From: CAXXOK01 sp963675365
GTDB lineage: Bacteria > Bacillota > Clostridia > Christensenellales > Aristaeellaceae
NCBI GenBank assembly: GCA_963675365.2
Contig: CAXXVA010000002.1
Location: 496,001-560,000, forward strand
Direction of reading: 5' to 3'
DNA: 64,000 nucleotides
Numbering within the stretch: the stretch's first letter is position 1; each line of letters starts with the position of its first letter. Positions 17,735-25,667 of the stretch are shown piece after piece. The notes below the pieces were generated by a model, which was given only the letters and a program-made list of their open reading frames with translations, ran no database searches and had not been told where the DNA came from. A program made the translations under genes and the position numbers.

Positions 17735-18949
17735 GTGCATCTGACACAATATGAGCAGGATATGCTTGATGGAAAATATGGACAAATCGTCAAGCGAAGC
17801 ATGAAAGTACTGGTAGCGCTTGGGAAAATATATAAAGCGGAATGTATGGTGGAAATTCAAAACGTGCATTCACCCGGCGTGTCCTATCGTGTGGCAGGTA
17901 ACGCGGGGCTTGCCTATGTGAAGGATGCCAGCGAGGATGCGTGTTTCTGCGTGCCGACGACGCTGAATACCATCGGAATTGATGAGTATGATTGGAAAAA
18001 AGTCGGGTTTCCGGAAGAGTTCTCGCATAAGCAGCTGGAACTGAGCGACGCCTACTATAAAATGGGCGCGATTCCGCTGAATACCTGTACGCCGTTTCTT
18101 TGCGGCAGCTTGCCCAGGTTTCAGGAATCCGTAGCATGGGGAGAATCCTCAGCAGTTTGCTTCGCCAATTCTGTGCTTGGCGCGCGCACCAACAGAGAAG
18201 GAGGACCTTCGGCGCTTGCGGCCGCAATTACGGGAAGAGTGCCAAAGTATGGATTTCATCTGGATGAAAACCGTAAAGCTACCTTCCTGGTCAAAGTGCT
18301 AAAGGAGCCCAAAACAGATAAGGATTTTGCCGTGCTTGGGTATTCCATCGGCCGTCAAGTCGGTACGGAAGTTCCTGTATTTGAAGGCTTTACCAAACGC
18401 CCAACCATTGAAAATTATAAAGCGTTGTGTGCGGCGCTTGCATCCTCAGGGGCGGTTGCATTGTTCCACATTGCCGGTTTTACACCTGAGGCTCCCTCGG
18501 TGGAGGCGGTTTTAAGTGATAACGCGACAACGCTTGTGTTTGATCAGAATGCGTATGATAAAGTGACCGAAAAATTTTCCTATCAGGGTCCTGTAGACTT
18601 TGTGGTTCTTGGATGCCCTCATGTCTCCATTCTGGAACTGCGGGAGATTGCAGGATTGCTGGAGGGCAAGAAACTGAAAAGTGCTTTGTGGGTTTGCGTT
18701 TCCAGACAGGTCAAGCTTCTGGGCGAACGTATGGGCTATACCCAAACAATCATCGATGCGGGCGGCGAGATCATTTGTGACACCTGTCCCGTACTATGCT
18801 ATACGCTTCATGAAAGACAGTATAAAACCGTTGCGACAAATTCCGGGAAAATGGCGCATTACGCGCCCGGGCATTGGAAATTACAGCCCCTGCTTTTAAA
18901 CACAAACGAATGTTTATCCGCCGCGATCAATGGGAAGTGGGAGGACTGA
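17735..18949 (+). CDS. Aconitase X catalytic (large) subunit
   Basis: A 404-aa aconitase X large subunit (former DUF521). Characterised members dehydrate cis-3-hydroxy-L-proline or mevalonate 5-phosphate using an FeS cluster. Visible landmarks are the N-terminal HLTQYEQDMLDGKYG, the NSVLGARTNREGGPSALAAAITGRVP segment and the cysteine-bearing stretches PLNTCTPF and ICDTCPVL near the C-terminus. The GTG start is chosen because it aligns with the family N-terminus and follows AGGAGG. The small swivel-domain subunit follows with a four-base gap. The pairing as separate genes favours a bacterial hydroxyproline dehydratase-type enzyme, but the reaction is unproven. Confidence 0.9.
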   Translation: MHLTQYEQDMLDGKYGQIVKRSMKVLVALGKIYKAECMVEIQNVHSPGVSYRVAGNAGLAYVKDASEDACFCVPTTLNTIGIDEYDWKKVGFPEEFSHKQLELSDAYYKMGAIPLNTCTPFLCGSLPRFQESVAWGESSAVCFANSVLGARTNREGGPSALAAAITGRVPKYGFHLDENRKATFLVKVLKEPKTDKDFAVLGYSIGRQVGTEVPVFEGFTKRPTIENYKALCAALASSGAVALFHIAGFTPEAPSVEAVLSDNATTLVFDQNAYDKVTEKFSYQGPVDFVVLGCPHVSILELREIAGLLEGKKLKSALWVCVSRQVKLLGERMGYTQTIIDAGGEIICDTCPVLCYTLHERQYKTVATNSGKMAHYAPGHWKLQPLLLNTNECLSAAINGKWED

Positions 18950-18953
18950 GCAA

Positions 18954-19358
18954 ATGGAGAAATTGACACTTCAGGGTAATTGCATTGTGGAAGGTATTGT
19001 GGAAGGCGAGGCGCTGGTTACCAACGACGCTATTTCCTTTATGGGTACCGTCGATCCCAAAACTGGCCGTATTATCGAGCGCAAGCATGAAATTGAAGGC
19101 GCTTCGATCGGCGGGAAAATTCTGGTGTTTCCAAGCTCGAAGGGCTCGACCGGCGGCTCCTATATGCTCTATGAAGTTGTAAAAAATGGTTGCGGTCCGT
19201 TGGCGATTATCAATATCAAGGCGGAATCCGTTGCGGTTATTGGTGCGATTGTCGCGGATTTGCCAATGGTGGATGGGATCGATATTGCAAAAATCAAAAC
19301 CGGAGACCATATTCGATTGGATGCTGCGGCCGGGACTGTATATGTAACAAGAGACTGA
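18954..19358 (+). CDS. Aconitase X swivel-domain (small) subunit
   Basis: A 134-aa swivel-domain protein (former DUF126), the obligate partner of the large aconitase X subunit. It carries GEALVTNDAISFMGTVDPKTG near the N-terminus and LVFPSSKGSTGGSYMLYEV, whose serine-rich loop contacts substrate in relatives. The ATG follows GGGAGGACTGAG, and only four bases separate it from the large subunit stop. The two must act as one dehydratase. The exporter gene follows 24 bp later in the same transcription unit. Confidence 0.9.
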   Translation: MEKLTLQGNCIVEGIVEGEALVTNDAISFMGTVDPKTGRIIERKHEIEGASIGGKILVFPSSKGSTGGSYMLYEVVKNGCGPLAIINIKAESVAVIGAIVADLPMVDGIDIAKIKTGDHIRLDAAAGTVYVTRD

Positions 19359-19382
19359 CGGCGATCCTCCGGGAGGTAATTC

Positions 19383-20288
19383 ATGGGCATCCTTTTCGCA
19401 CTGCTAAGCGCTGTCAGCTGGGGATTTGGCAACGTTTTTGCACGAAAAGCACAATTAAAAGGCCATACTGATCAATGGTCGGGTCTGTTCATCACATTGC
19501 TGGTCAACAATGTGATGAACCTGATTGTTTTTGCCGTCTATGCATGTGTCCATCGACCTGCTGCATTAAACGTGTCAGGCGTCCTTTTTTTTTCTGCGGC
19601 AGGCTTAATCAACAGCTTTATTGGCCGAGGCCTGCTGTTTCTGTCCATTAGTCGTCTCGGCGCGCCAAAGGCGGGCGTAATCAAGGGTTTCACACCTGTC
19701 ATTGTATTATTCGGCGGCGTATTTCTCTTAAGGGAGTCGCTGACCTCATCGGATTATCTGGGTATATTTCTTGCGTTCCTGGGTATCATGGTGGTATCGC
19801 TGGATTTGCTCAGTACGGACCGGATACAAATGAAGAAAACCGGGGTTCGGGGGAATTCCTGGCAAGGCATTCTGATCGGTCTTGCGTCGACGCTCTGTAT
19901 GGCATCGGGGAATCTGAGCCGAAAGATAGGACTGACATACGTCTCCGATTCTATACTTGGCATGACGATCGGCGGAGCCGTAGGGCTTTTGTTTATCACG
20001 CTGTTTTTGCTTGCGACAGGCAGGCTGAAAGCGGCGCTGAAGGCAATGCGGCCTATGGATCCTTCTTATTTTATGTCGGGTATTTTTACGGGTCTGGCAC
20101 TATTGCTCCTGTTTATGGCCTTTAACGCGCTGCCCATCTCAATCGCAAATTCATTAACCGCAAGCGAACCGATTTTTACTATGTTTGCCAGCTATCTCAT
20201 TCTCAAGCAGCAGGATAAGATCACCTGGCAGCTCATGCTGGGCGGCGTGTTGGTGATCGCGGGTGCGGTTGTCCTGATTTTGGTTTGA
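19383..20288 (+). CDS. EamA/DMT-family membrane transporter
   Basis: A 301-aa protein with ten hydrophobic segments in two repeated halves, the drug/metabolite transporter (EamA) fold. The first repeat starts at LLSAVSWGFGNVFARKAQ and the second at IGLASTLCMASGNLSRKIGL; LTASEPIFTMFASYLILKQ is the typical ninth-helix motif. The ATG follows GGGAGGTAATTC. Linked to aconitase X, it may export a pathway product or overflow metabolite, or import a precursor. Direction and substrate cannot be told from sequence. Confidence 0.85.
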   Translation: MGILFALLSAVSWGFGNVFARKAQLKGHTDQWSGLFITLLVNNVMNLIVFAVYACVHRPAALNVSGVLFFSAAGLINSFIGRGLLFLSISRLGAPKAGVIKGFTPVIVLFGGVFLLRESLTSSDYLGIFLAFLGIMVVSLDLLSTDRIQMKKTGVRGNSWQGILIGLASTLCMASGNLSRKIGLTYVSDSILGMTIGGAVGLLFITLFLLATGRLKAALKAMRPMDPSYFMSGIFTGLALLLLFMAFNALPISIANSLTASEPIFTMFASYLILKQQDKITWQLMLGGVLVIAGAVVLILV

Positions 20289-20413
20289 ACAGAGTATGCT
20301 GCGATCGGTGGATATGTCAATAGATAGAGCCCGGCGTCTGCCTGGATTTGTAAGCGTTTCAGTATCGATGGAGCTGTCAGAGACCGGATTGAGCGGTGCG
20401 CCATGGGATCTGA

Positions 20414-20459
20414 TTGACAGGGGAAAAGCATTATGATATTATGAATGTATACAGTCTGT
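20414..20459 (+). promoter_or_regulatory. Promoter and operator of the RraA operon
   Basis: TTGACA and TATTAT are separated by 17 bp, and GTATACAGTCTGT begins four bases after the -10 box. The right arm differs from the palindrome at 14751 at one position; the left arm is degenerate. Confidence 0.7.
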
Positions 20460-20492
20460 CGACAATGAAAATCATGTGAAAGGAATCATACT

Positions 20493-21167
20493 ATGATCCA
20501 TGTTATCAAGAATATACAAAGACCCGCCGAGGCGCTGATTCAGGCGTTTTCGCATCATGGCTCGGCAACGGTGCACGAAGCCATGGGCCGTTTTGGTGCG
20601 ATGAACCATGCCATCAAACCGTTGATACGGGGGATGAAGGTTTGCGGACCGGCGTTTACCGTGAAAATGCAGGCTGGCGATAACGTGATGCTCCTCAAGG
20701 CGATTAAAGAATGCCGAAAGGGCGATGTGCTGGTGGCGGACTGTGGCCGTATACTGGATAACGGACCCTTCGGGGAGCTGACGGCGCTGGAATGCACCGT
20801 AAAGGGCGTTGGCGGCTTAGTCACAACTGGCTCGGTACGGGATACGCATGAGATTATCGATTTGAAATTCCCGGTATTTTCCGCGGCGATCAGCATCGTT
20901 GGAACGGTTAAAGAAAGTATTGGGCTGATAAACCACCCCATCAGTGCGGGCGACGTGATTGTCCGTCCCGGCGATATCATTTTAGGGGATGACGATGGCG
21001 TTGTGGTCGTCCCCATCGAGTCTGCCGAAGAGATATTGGAAAAGAGCAACGCGCGTGTGGCCAAAGAACAAAAGACCATGGAGGAGATTCGCAAAGGCCG
21101 CTCCATTTTTGATATTTACGGCTACGAGGCTGTGCTTCGCAGCAAAGGTTGTATCGAAGAAGAATAA
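20493..21167 (+). CDS. RraA-family aldolase/decarboxylase-like protein (first of three)
   Basis: A 224-aa RraA-fold protein. Enzymatic members are divalent-metal aldolases or oxaloacetate decarboxylases such as 4-hydroxy-4-methyl-2-oxoglutarate aldolase. The metal and substrate region is visible as VLVADCGRILDNGPFGEL followed about 20 residues later by the Arg-Asp pair in TGSVRDTHEI, and GDDDGVVVVP near the C-terminus. AAAGGAA precedes the ATG. Keeping Arg-Asp argues for an enzyme rather than the RNase E inhibitor. It lies directly behind an operator-bearing promoter and heads a three-gene run of paralogues. Confidence 0.85.
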   Translation: MIHVIKNIQRPAEALIQAFSHHGSATVHEAMGRFGAMNHAIKPLIRGMKVCGPAFTVKMQAGDNVMLLKAIKECRKGDVLVADCGRILDNGPFGELTALECTVKGVGGLVTTGSVRDTHEIIDLKFPVFSAAISIVGTVKESIGLINHPISAGDVIVRPGDIILGDDDGVVVVPIESAEEILEKSNARVAKEQKTMEEIRKGRSIFDIYGYEAVLRSKGCIEEE

Positions 21168-21200
21168 CGGATTCAACAGAAACAACAAGGAGGAACAGGT

Positions 21201-21857
21201 ATGGATCAAGCCGCGCGGGAAGCGCTTTTAAAGCTTTCGACTACCAATGTATCCGATGCGCTGGACGCTTTGAACTTGAAGGGTTCGACCTACGGTATCC
21301 GTCCGATTTATGAAGGCGTGCATAAAATCGCTGGTGAAGCGATTACTGTCAAGCTTACCGCCGCGGGTGAAACTAGAGGTAAGACCCACCTTGGCATTAA
21401 GGCGATCGAAGCCGCTAAAGATGGAGACGTGATCGTCATTGATAATGGCGGAAGATTGGATACCTCCTGCTGGGGCGGTATATTGGCTAACGGAGCGCAG
21501 CTGAAGGGCGTCTCCGGGGTTGTGATTGACGGCGCTTGCCGCGATGTGGACGATTATGTGGACATCGGTTTTCCGGTTTATTCGCGCGGAGCTGTGGTCG
21601 CGACAGCCAGGGGACGGATCATGGAGGAATCGACAAACGCCATGATCCAATTCGGCGGGGTGCAAGTTCGCCCAGGTGACGTGGTGCTGGCGGATCGCAG
21701 CGGAGTTGTCATTATTCCCCAGGAGCATTTCAGCGCTGTGCTGGAAAAGGCAAAAGCGCTTTATGAAAAAGAGGAAAGCATGATCAAAGACCTGCGTTCA
21801 GGCTTATCTTCCCTGGAAGTGGATCAAAAATACGGCTATGAGAAGATGCTCAAGTAG
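21201..21857 (+). CDS. RraA-family aldolase/decarboxylase-like protein (second of three)
   Basis: A 218-aa RraA-fold paralogue. VIVIDNGGRLDTSCWGGILA and the Arg-Asp pair in DGACRDVDDY are present, with ADRSGVVIIP near the C-terminus. Here a Cys-Trp-Gly-Gly loop replaces the Pro-Phe-Gly-Glu of the first copy, so the substrate pocket should differ. AAGGAGGAACAGGT precedes the ATG. The gap to the first copy is 33 bp and to the third 14 bp, so all three are probably on one transcript. Reaction unknown. Confidence 0.85.
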   Translation: MDQAAREALLKLSTTNVSDALDALNLKGSTYGIRPIYEGVHKIAGEAITVKLTAAGETRGKTHLGIKAIEAAKDGDVIVIDNGGRLDTSCWGGILANGAQLKGVSGVVIDGACRDVDDYVDIGFPVYSRGAVVATARGRIMEESTNAMIQFGGVQVRPGDVVLADRSGVVIIPQEHFSAVLEKAKALYEKEESMIKDLRSGLSSLEVDQKYGYEKMLK

Positions 21858-21871
21858 AGGAGACGTGAACC

Positions 21872-22552
21872 ATGGGAATTTCGTTGAAACTGGATCAGGA
21901 TATTCTTTCCCGTTTTGCAAAATTGGATACCACATGCGTTTCCGATGCGGCGGATAAACTGGGATTGCCTCCCTGCGGACTGTACAAGGTGACAAGCGTT
22001 GTGCCTGGAACCGCACTGTGCGGACAGGCGTTTACCGTACACTACCTGCCCTGCGGAACATTGAAAGGGACGGTCGGGGATTTTCTGGACGATGTGAAAC
22101 CCGGCGAGGTGGTAGTGATCGATAATGGAGGAAAGGATACCTGTACTGTTTGGGGCGATATCATGGCTCTCGCGGCAAAAAAAGCCGGAATCGCCGGTAC
22201 GGTGATTGACGGAGTATGCCGTGATATCCCCGCCATTCGCAAGATGGGGTATCCGATTTTTTCGAAAGGAAGCTATATGGTGACGGGAAAAGACCGCGTA
22301 TTTGTTGATGCGGTGAATGTGCCTGTAAATATCAGCGGCGTTCAGGTGAAACCCGGCGATCTCATCATGGCGGATGATACGGGCGCGATTTGTTTGCCTT
22401 TAGAGCATGCAATGGAAGTATTAAAAATTGCTGAAGGTATTGCAGCAACAGAAAAGCATATTGAGGAACTTGTGCTTTCGGGCATGACACTCAAAGAAGC
22501 CAGGAAACAAACTGGTTATCATCAATTGCAAACTCACGACGTAAAAGAGTAA
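21872..22552 (+). CDS. RraA-family aldolase/decarboxylase-like protein (third of three)
   Basis: A 226-aa RraA-fold paralogue, closer to the second copy than to the first. VVVIDNGGKDTCTVWGDIMA and the Arg-Asp pair in DGVCRDIPAI are intact, and ADDTGAICLP is the C-terminal strand. AGAGGAGACGTGAACC precedes the ATG. It is the last gene of the island; no clear terminator is visible after it, and the sequence beyond is mobile-element debris. Confidence 0.85.
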   Translation: MGISLKLDQDILSRFAKLDTTCVSDAADKLGLPPCGLYKVTSVVPGTALCGQAFTVHYLPCGTLKGTVGDFLDDVKPGEVVVIDNGGKDTCTVWGDIMALAAKKAGIAGTVIDGVCRDIPAIRKMGYPIFSKGSYMVTGKDRVFVDAVNVPVNISGVQVKPGDLIMADDTGAICLPLEHAMEVLKIAEGIAATEKHIEELVLSGMTLKEARKQTGYHQLQTHDVKE

Positions 22553-22559
22553 GCAGATC

Positions 22560-22749
22560 TTTCATTCCGGAAAACACGCCTGATTCTCGTTGTTGAAAAA
22601 TGAGTGAAATGAAAAGGACCGGATGACGAACTTGTGGGTGCGCAGAATTGATGGAATGCTTCGCCTACGATCTTTCGAAGGTCGCACAGCACTTCGACCT
22701 CTCGCAGCTTGACGATAATCCGTTCCGTAGTGTAATTGTCTTTCCCCAT
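22560..22749 (-). pseudogene. IS3-family transposase orfA remnant
   Basis: The leftward frame begins MGKDNYTTERIIVKLREVEVL, which matches the N-terminal helix-turn-helix of IS3-family orfA proteins (YTTEQIIVKLREAEVL is the usual form). About 15 further residues (KIVGEAFHQF) still resemble the family, after which similarity is lost. No orfB is found. It is a truncated relic next to the decayed integrase. Confidence 0.55.
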
Positions 22750-22934
22750 CTTCTGTACCCCTTAATCCAAGATCTCTGCAGTCCTCCTCGTCTATTTCGA
22801 GATTGATTTGAATCAATGTATAACCGGTCGCTTGTAAAATGATATCGAAGATCACCCGGATTTAAAAACTGCCTTCACGTGGAAGAAAAGGTCACATATA
22901 CGGCACATACCTGCAGAAGGCACAGGGATTGCTT

Positions 22935-23340
22935 AAAAATATGCTCTCTGACGCTTTACAATGGGTATAATCGCCTTAACCCAGCTGACCGAGAAGAAAG
23001 CTCTGCGAAAAGAAATGCCGTAACACAGCGCATATGAGCCCGATCAGTGCATGGCTTTGCTTGACGCACTGGATAAAACCTATTAAGTGGCGTTTCGGGT
23101 GAGGGGTTATTTTGTGAGGAACAAAGGCAAACGCAAGCATCAGGCAATTGGTGCTTTCGCCGAATGTGCTGAAACTTCTGCGCGAATGGAAAGTTGAACA
23201 GGCAAAAGACGGGATTGCTCTTGACGGTGCCTGGATCAATGAGGATGCTATATCCACACAGTAAATTGACGGAAGAATGCACATTGAATCGCCTACAAAA
23301 TGGTTTGGGCATCTCCTCGAAAAATGAGGCGGCAGTGCAG
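22935..23340 (+). pseudogene. Decayed tyrosine integrase, C-terminal half
   Basis: No single frame is open, but pieces in shifting rightward frames read in the right order for a phage tyrosine recombinase. They are MLSDALQW and NPADR (core-binding helices), EPDQCMALLDALDKTY (start of the catalytic domain), SPNVLKLLREWKVEQAKDG with AWINEDAISTQ, and ESPTKWFGHLLEK. The catalytic R-H-R-Y residues are lost or beyond the break. It ends about 80 bp before a partial copy of the tRNA-Arg 3' end, so it is probably what remains of an older element inserted at the same tRNA. Confidence 0.65.
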
Positions 23341-23383
23341 CAAATAGTGCAATTCACTCTCATGTGCTTCGTATTCATAAATA

Positions 23384-23421
23384 GAGAAACCCTTGTATCA
23401 CATATGAAACAAGGATTTCTC
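23384..23421. terminator. Hairpin beside the oldest tRNA-Arg 3' copy
   Basis: GAGAAA-n-CCTTGT pairs with ACAAGG-n-TTTCTC, a 13-bp stem with one mismatch and a 12-base loop. It directly abuts the partial tRNA 3' repeat, the place where a terminator for a leftward tRNA transcript would lie. Confidence 0.6.
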
Positions 23422-23443
23422 TTGGTGAGCCCGGCGGGATTCG
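23422..23443. repeat. Partial third copy of the attachment core
   Basis: These 22 bases are identical to the first 22 bases of the 46-bp core at 23607 and 61603. After them the sequence diverges. It is a truncated trace of an earlier integration at tRNA-Arg. Confidence 0.75.
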
Positions 23444-23575
23444 CCGCACGCTGTGTGTGCTAAGGCGCGGTCGGTGCCTCCCGCGCCCACTCCACTAAAA
23501 ACGCCGACACAGCGGCGTTTTCATAACGTTGCGTGCCCTCTCGGGTTCTATCCCCGCCTGAAGACGCGCAAGTTA

Positions 23576-23604
23576 AAAGGCACTCCCGATGGGAATGCCC
23601 TTTA
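23576..23604. terminator. Hairpin abutting attL
   Basis: AAAGGCA-n-TCCC pairs with GGGA-n-TGCC and TTT around a three-base loop. Before the prophage entered, this would have followed the 3' end of the leftward tRNA-Arg gene. Confidence 0.6.
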
Positions 23605-23606
23605 AT

Positions 23607-23652
23607 TTGGTGAGCCCGGCGGGATTCGAACCCACGACCTTTTGATTCGTAG
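23607..23652. repeat. attL core (46-bp direct repeat)
   Basis: Identical over 46 bp to 61603-61648. It copies the last 45 bases of the tRNA-Arg gene (reading leftward), including CCA, the T arm and the anticodon arm's 3' side. The remaining 5' part of the tRNA is absent here, so this copy is not a gene. Confidence 0.92.
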
Positions 23653-23711
23653 ACATCATCCCTAAGTAACTGTAACCATTGCAATAAAAGGGCTGTGAGG
23701 AATGGATTTTG

Positions 23712-23735
23712 GATTGACCCTTATTTTGACCCTTT
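23712..23735. repeat. Candidate arm-type integrase site near attL
   Basis: GATTGACCCTTATTTTGACC plus CTTT contains two TTGACCCT units in direct repeat. A 21-of-24 match lies inside attR at 61488. Paired direct repeats on both arms near the core are what integrase N-terminal domains bind in other phages. It overlaps the 3' end of the integrase gene. Confidence 0.5.
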
Positions 23736-24860
23736 GAGCCACTTTTCGACCTCTGCCGAGGCAGCTTTTTCCGCTTCTTTTTCTTTGGATTCTGACAAAT
23801 GCGTGTATATGGTTTGGATCATCTTCATGTCTGCGTGACCCATCCATTTCTGCGCGGTTTTCAGATCCACGCCGGCATCGTAGAGCATCGTGCAGAAGGT
23901 GTGCCGGAAGTCATGCGTGCGGATGGTGACGGACTTCCAGGGCGGCAGCTTACCCTTTGCAGCCGTGATAGCTTTATGTGCTTTGGTACGCCCGTACCAG
24001 CGCTTGTGCATTCCGTTTAGGTACGTTTCACATGCAGTGATGTAGCTCTCCCATGAACGCTTGAACGCGGTTTCGCTGGCGAAACCCCCGCTTTGATCTG
24101 AAAGGATGAGCCCATGCTGATCCTGCAGCACACTTTTTAGCGGCGCGAACAAAGGAAGATCTCTTGCGCCTGCGTCTGTTTTAGGGGCTTTCACAACAGG
24201 TTGGTTTCCGGGATACGTGACTGCCCGGCGAACGTAAACTCTGTCCTTTTCAAAGTCCACGTCCCGATCAACGTTAAATGCCAGCATCTCACCGCGCCGG
24301 AGCCCGGCAAACAGCATCAGCATCGCGGCGGGGCCGAACGAGTGCTTGTCTGCCATGTTGACAACTAAATCCTTCTCCCACTGCACAAGGGCTCTGTGAG
24401 AGCCTGAAGTGCCCTTGGGGCGCTTGTGGTTGGCACAGGGGTTACGCAAGATCATCCCGTCGGCATGCGCAGCCTTGAACACGGCGTTGATCGTCATGCA
24501 GAATTTATCAATGTGTGACTTCGACATACCGACCTGCTTATTGTACAGGCGCTTGATGTCGCTGGCGGTGATATCCAGCATCCGGCTGTCGCCGATATCC
24601 GCAATCGCACGTTCTATGTACGAGGCGTAGCTATTGTACGTTTTCAGATTACAGTCCGTTTTGTACGTGCTCAGCCAGTCCAGGGCGTACACCGCGAACG
24701 TGACACCGGCCGCTTCTTCCCGAAGCCCCGCCTGCAGCTGCTGCTTAAATGTATCGCGCTTGGCTACCGCTTCACCCTGAGTATGGCCGTAGAAGTAACG
24801 ACCCTTGTACATGACCCGGTAGCGGTTGTCTTTACGTTTGGTGTATGATTGTTTAGGCAC
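23721..24860 (-). CDS. int: Phage integrase (tyrosine recombinase)
   Basis: A 379-aa tyrosine site-specific recombinase. An N-terminal arm-binding domain (YRVMYKGRYFYGHTQGEA) is followed by the core-binding domain from about residue 50 to 150 and the catalytic domain. Catalytic residues visible are Arg188 (LRRGE), His316-x2-Arg319 (HDFRH), His342 (GHAD) and Tyr352 (IYTHL). Its stop lies 68 bp inside attL, the usual position. It should join attP to the 3' end of tRNA-Arg and, with an excisionase, reverse this. No excisionase is identified with certainty. Confidence 0.95.
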   Translation of the reverse strand: MPKQSYTKRKDNRYRVMYKGRYFYGHTQGEAVAKRDTFKQQLQAGLREEAAGVTFAVYALDWLSTYKTDCNLKTYNSYASYIERAIADIGDSRMLDITASDIKRLYNKQVGMSKSHIDKFCMTINAVFKAAHADGMILRNPCANHKRPKGTSGSHRALVQWEKDLVVNMADKHSFGPAAMLMLFAGLRRGEMLAFNVDRDVDFEKDRVYVRRAVTYPGNQPVVKAPKTDAGARDLPLFAPLKSVLQDQHGLILSDQSGGFASETAFKRSWESYITACETYLNGMHKRWYGRTKAHKAITAAKGKLPPWKSVTIRTHDFRHTFCTMLYDAGVDLKTAQKWMGHADMKMIQTIYTHLSESKEKEAEKAASAEVEKWLKGSK

Positions 24861-24893
24861 GGTGCATGCTCCTACAGATACTTCTTTTCTGTG

Positions 24894-25499
24894 CTATTTC
24901 AAACATGACGCCAAACAATCTTTACTATCAAGGATAATCCAGTTGTCAACACTGTCCCAAAGAGCGCGGGCTCTATCCTTTGTGTTTTTGAATATGGCTA
25001 GCTCTACGTCCTTTCCAAGCTCTTTTACTTCCTGAACGGCTTTTACGAAATCAGCATCCCTTGACAGAAGGATTGCGACATCGTAGTTGTTCTTATTCGC
25101 GTAAGCAAGCATATCTACCGCTAAATTTACATCTGTTCCTTTATCCACATAGGTTGTTAGGGTGGCGGTAACCTGTTGTCCGCAACCGTTACAAGTAATT
25201 TGATTCCTGCTTGGGGTGATATACGTTTCTTTTCTTTGCACGCGTCCAAAGCGTAGTTCTAATCTCGGTATATGCTTTAGCTTGCTAAGAAAATTTTCCT
25301 GATCCTTACGCTTTTCTGCGGAGTAATTATCATCGAGTTTTGAAATATAGTAATAGCACCGCTTGAGAACATAGTCTTTACGCTTTGCTATTACTGTGTT
25401 TATAAGTTTCTCCAGATCCATTTTACAGCCGCTAGGCGCTGTAGCGTTCCAGTCGTGGTAAAGCAGAGTGCCGTCGATGAATAGCATAACGTTCTTCAT
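24894..25499 (-). CDS. NYN-domain (LabA/DUF88-like) predicted RNase
   Basis: A 201-aa NYN-domain protein, a PIN-like fold found in RNases. Acidic residues expected for the metal site are visible: Asp9 in LFIDGTLLY, Asp123 in KGTDVNLAVDML, and Asp148 and Asp150 in LLSRDADF. A short CNGCG motif near residue 103 could bind metal, but only one cysteine pair is present. It lies between the integrase and the lysogeny genes with its own promoter, so it may be expressed in the lysogen. In this position it could act against RNA of incoming phages; that is inference. Confidence 0.8.
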   Translation of the reverse strand: MKNVMLFIDGTLLYHDWNATAPSGCKMDLEKLINTVIAKRKDYVLKRCYYYISKLDDNYSAEKRKDQENFLSKLKHIPRLELRFGRVQRKETYITPSRNQITCNGCGQQVTATLTTYVDKGTDVNLAVDMLAYANKNNYDVAILLSRDADFVKAVQEVKELGKDVELAIFKNTKDRARALWDSVDNWIILDSKDCLASCLK

Positions 25500-25601
25500 T
25501 TTTTCTCCTCCTAATAAACAAATACCCGCTAAAGAAATACATCAATAGCGGGGGGTTGATTACATACTTCCAATATAGGTTGTATGGGGTTCGATAGCTA
25601 T

Positions 25602-25629
25602 AGTATACACGGTTACCTTCATTTTGCAA
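25602..25629 (-). promoter_or_regulatory. Promoter of the NYN gene
   Basis: Reading leftward, TTGCAA and TATACT are separated by 16 bp. The interval from the NYN start to 25667 holds this promoter and an inverted pair around CCCGCTA and TAGCGGG, and no gene. Confidence 0.5.
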
Positions 25630-25667
25630 CACCTTTTTTATGTTATTTTGGCGTTTTTACAGTTATT

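Noticed and set aside
23194..23463. 89-codon rightward frame overlapping the integrase relic
   Set aside because: It mixes a relic frame with the terminator and repeat; homology to integrase is spread across several frames, so it is a pseudogene and not a new gene.
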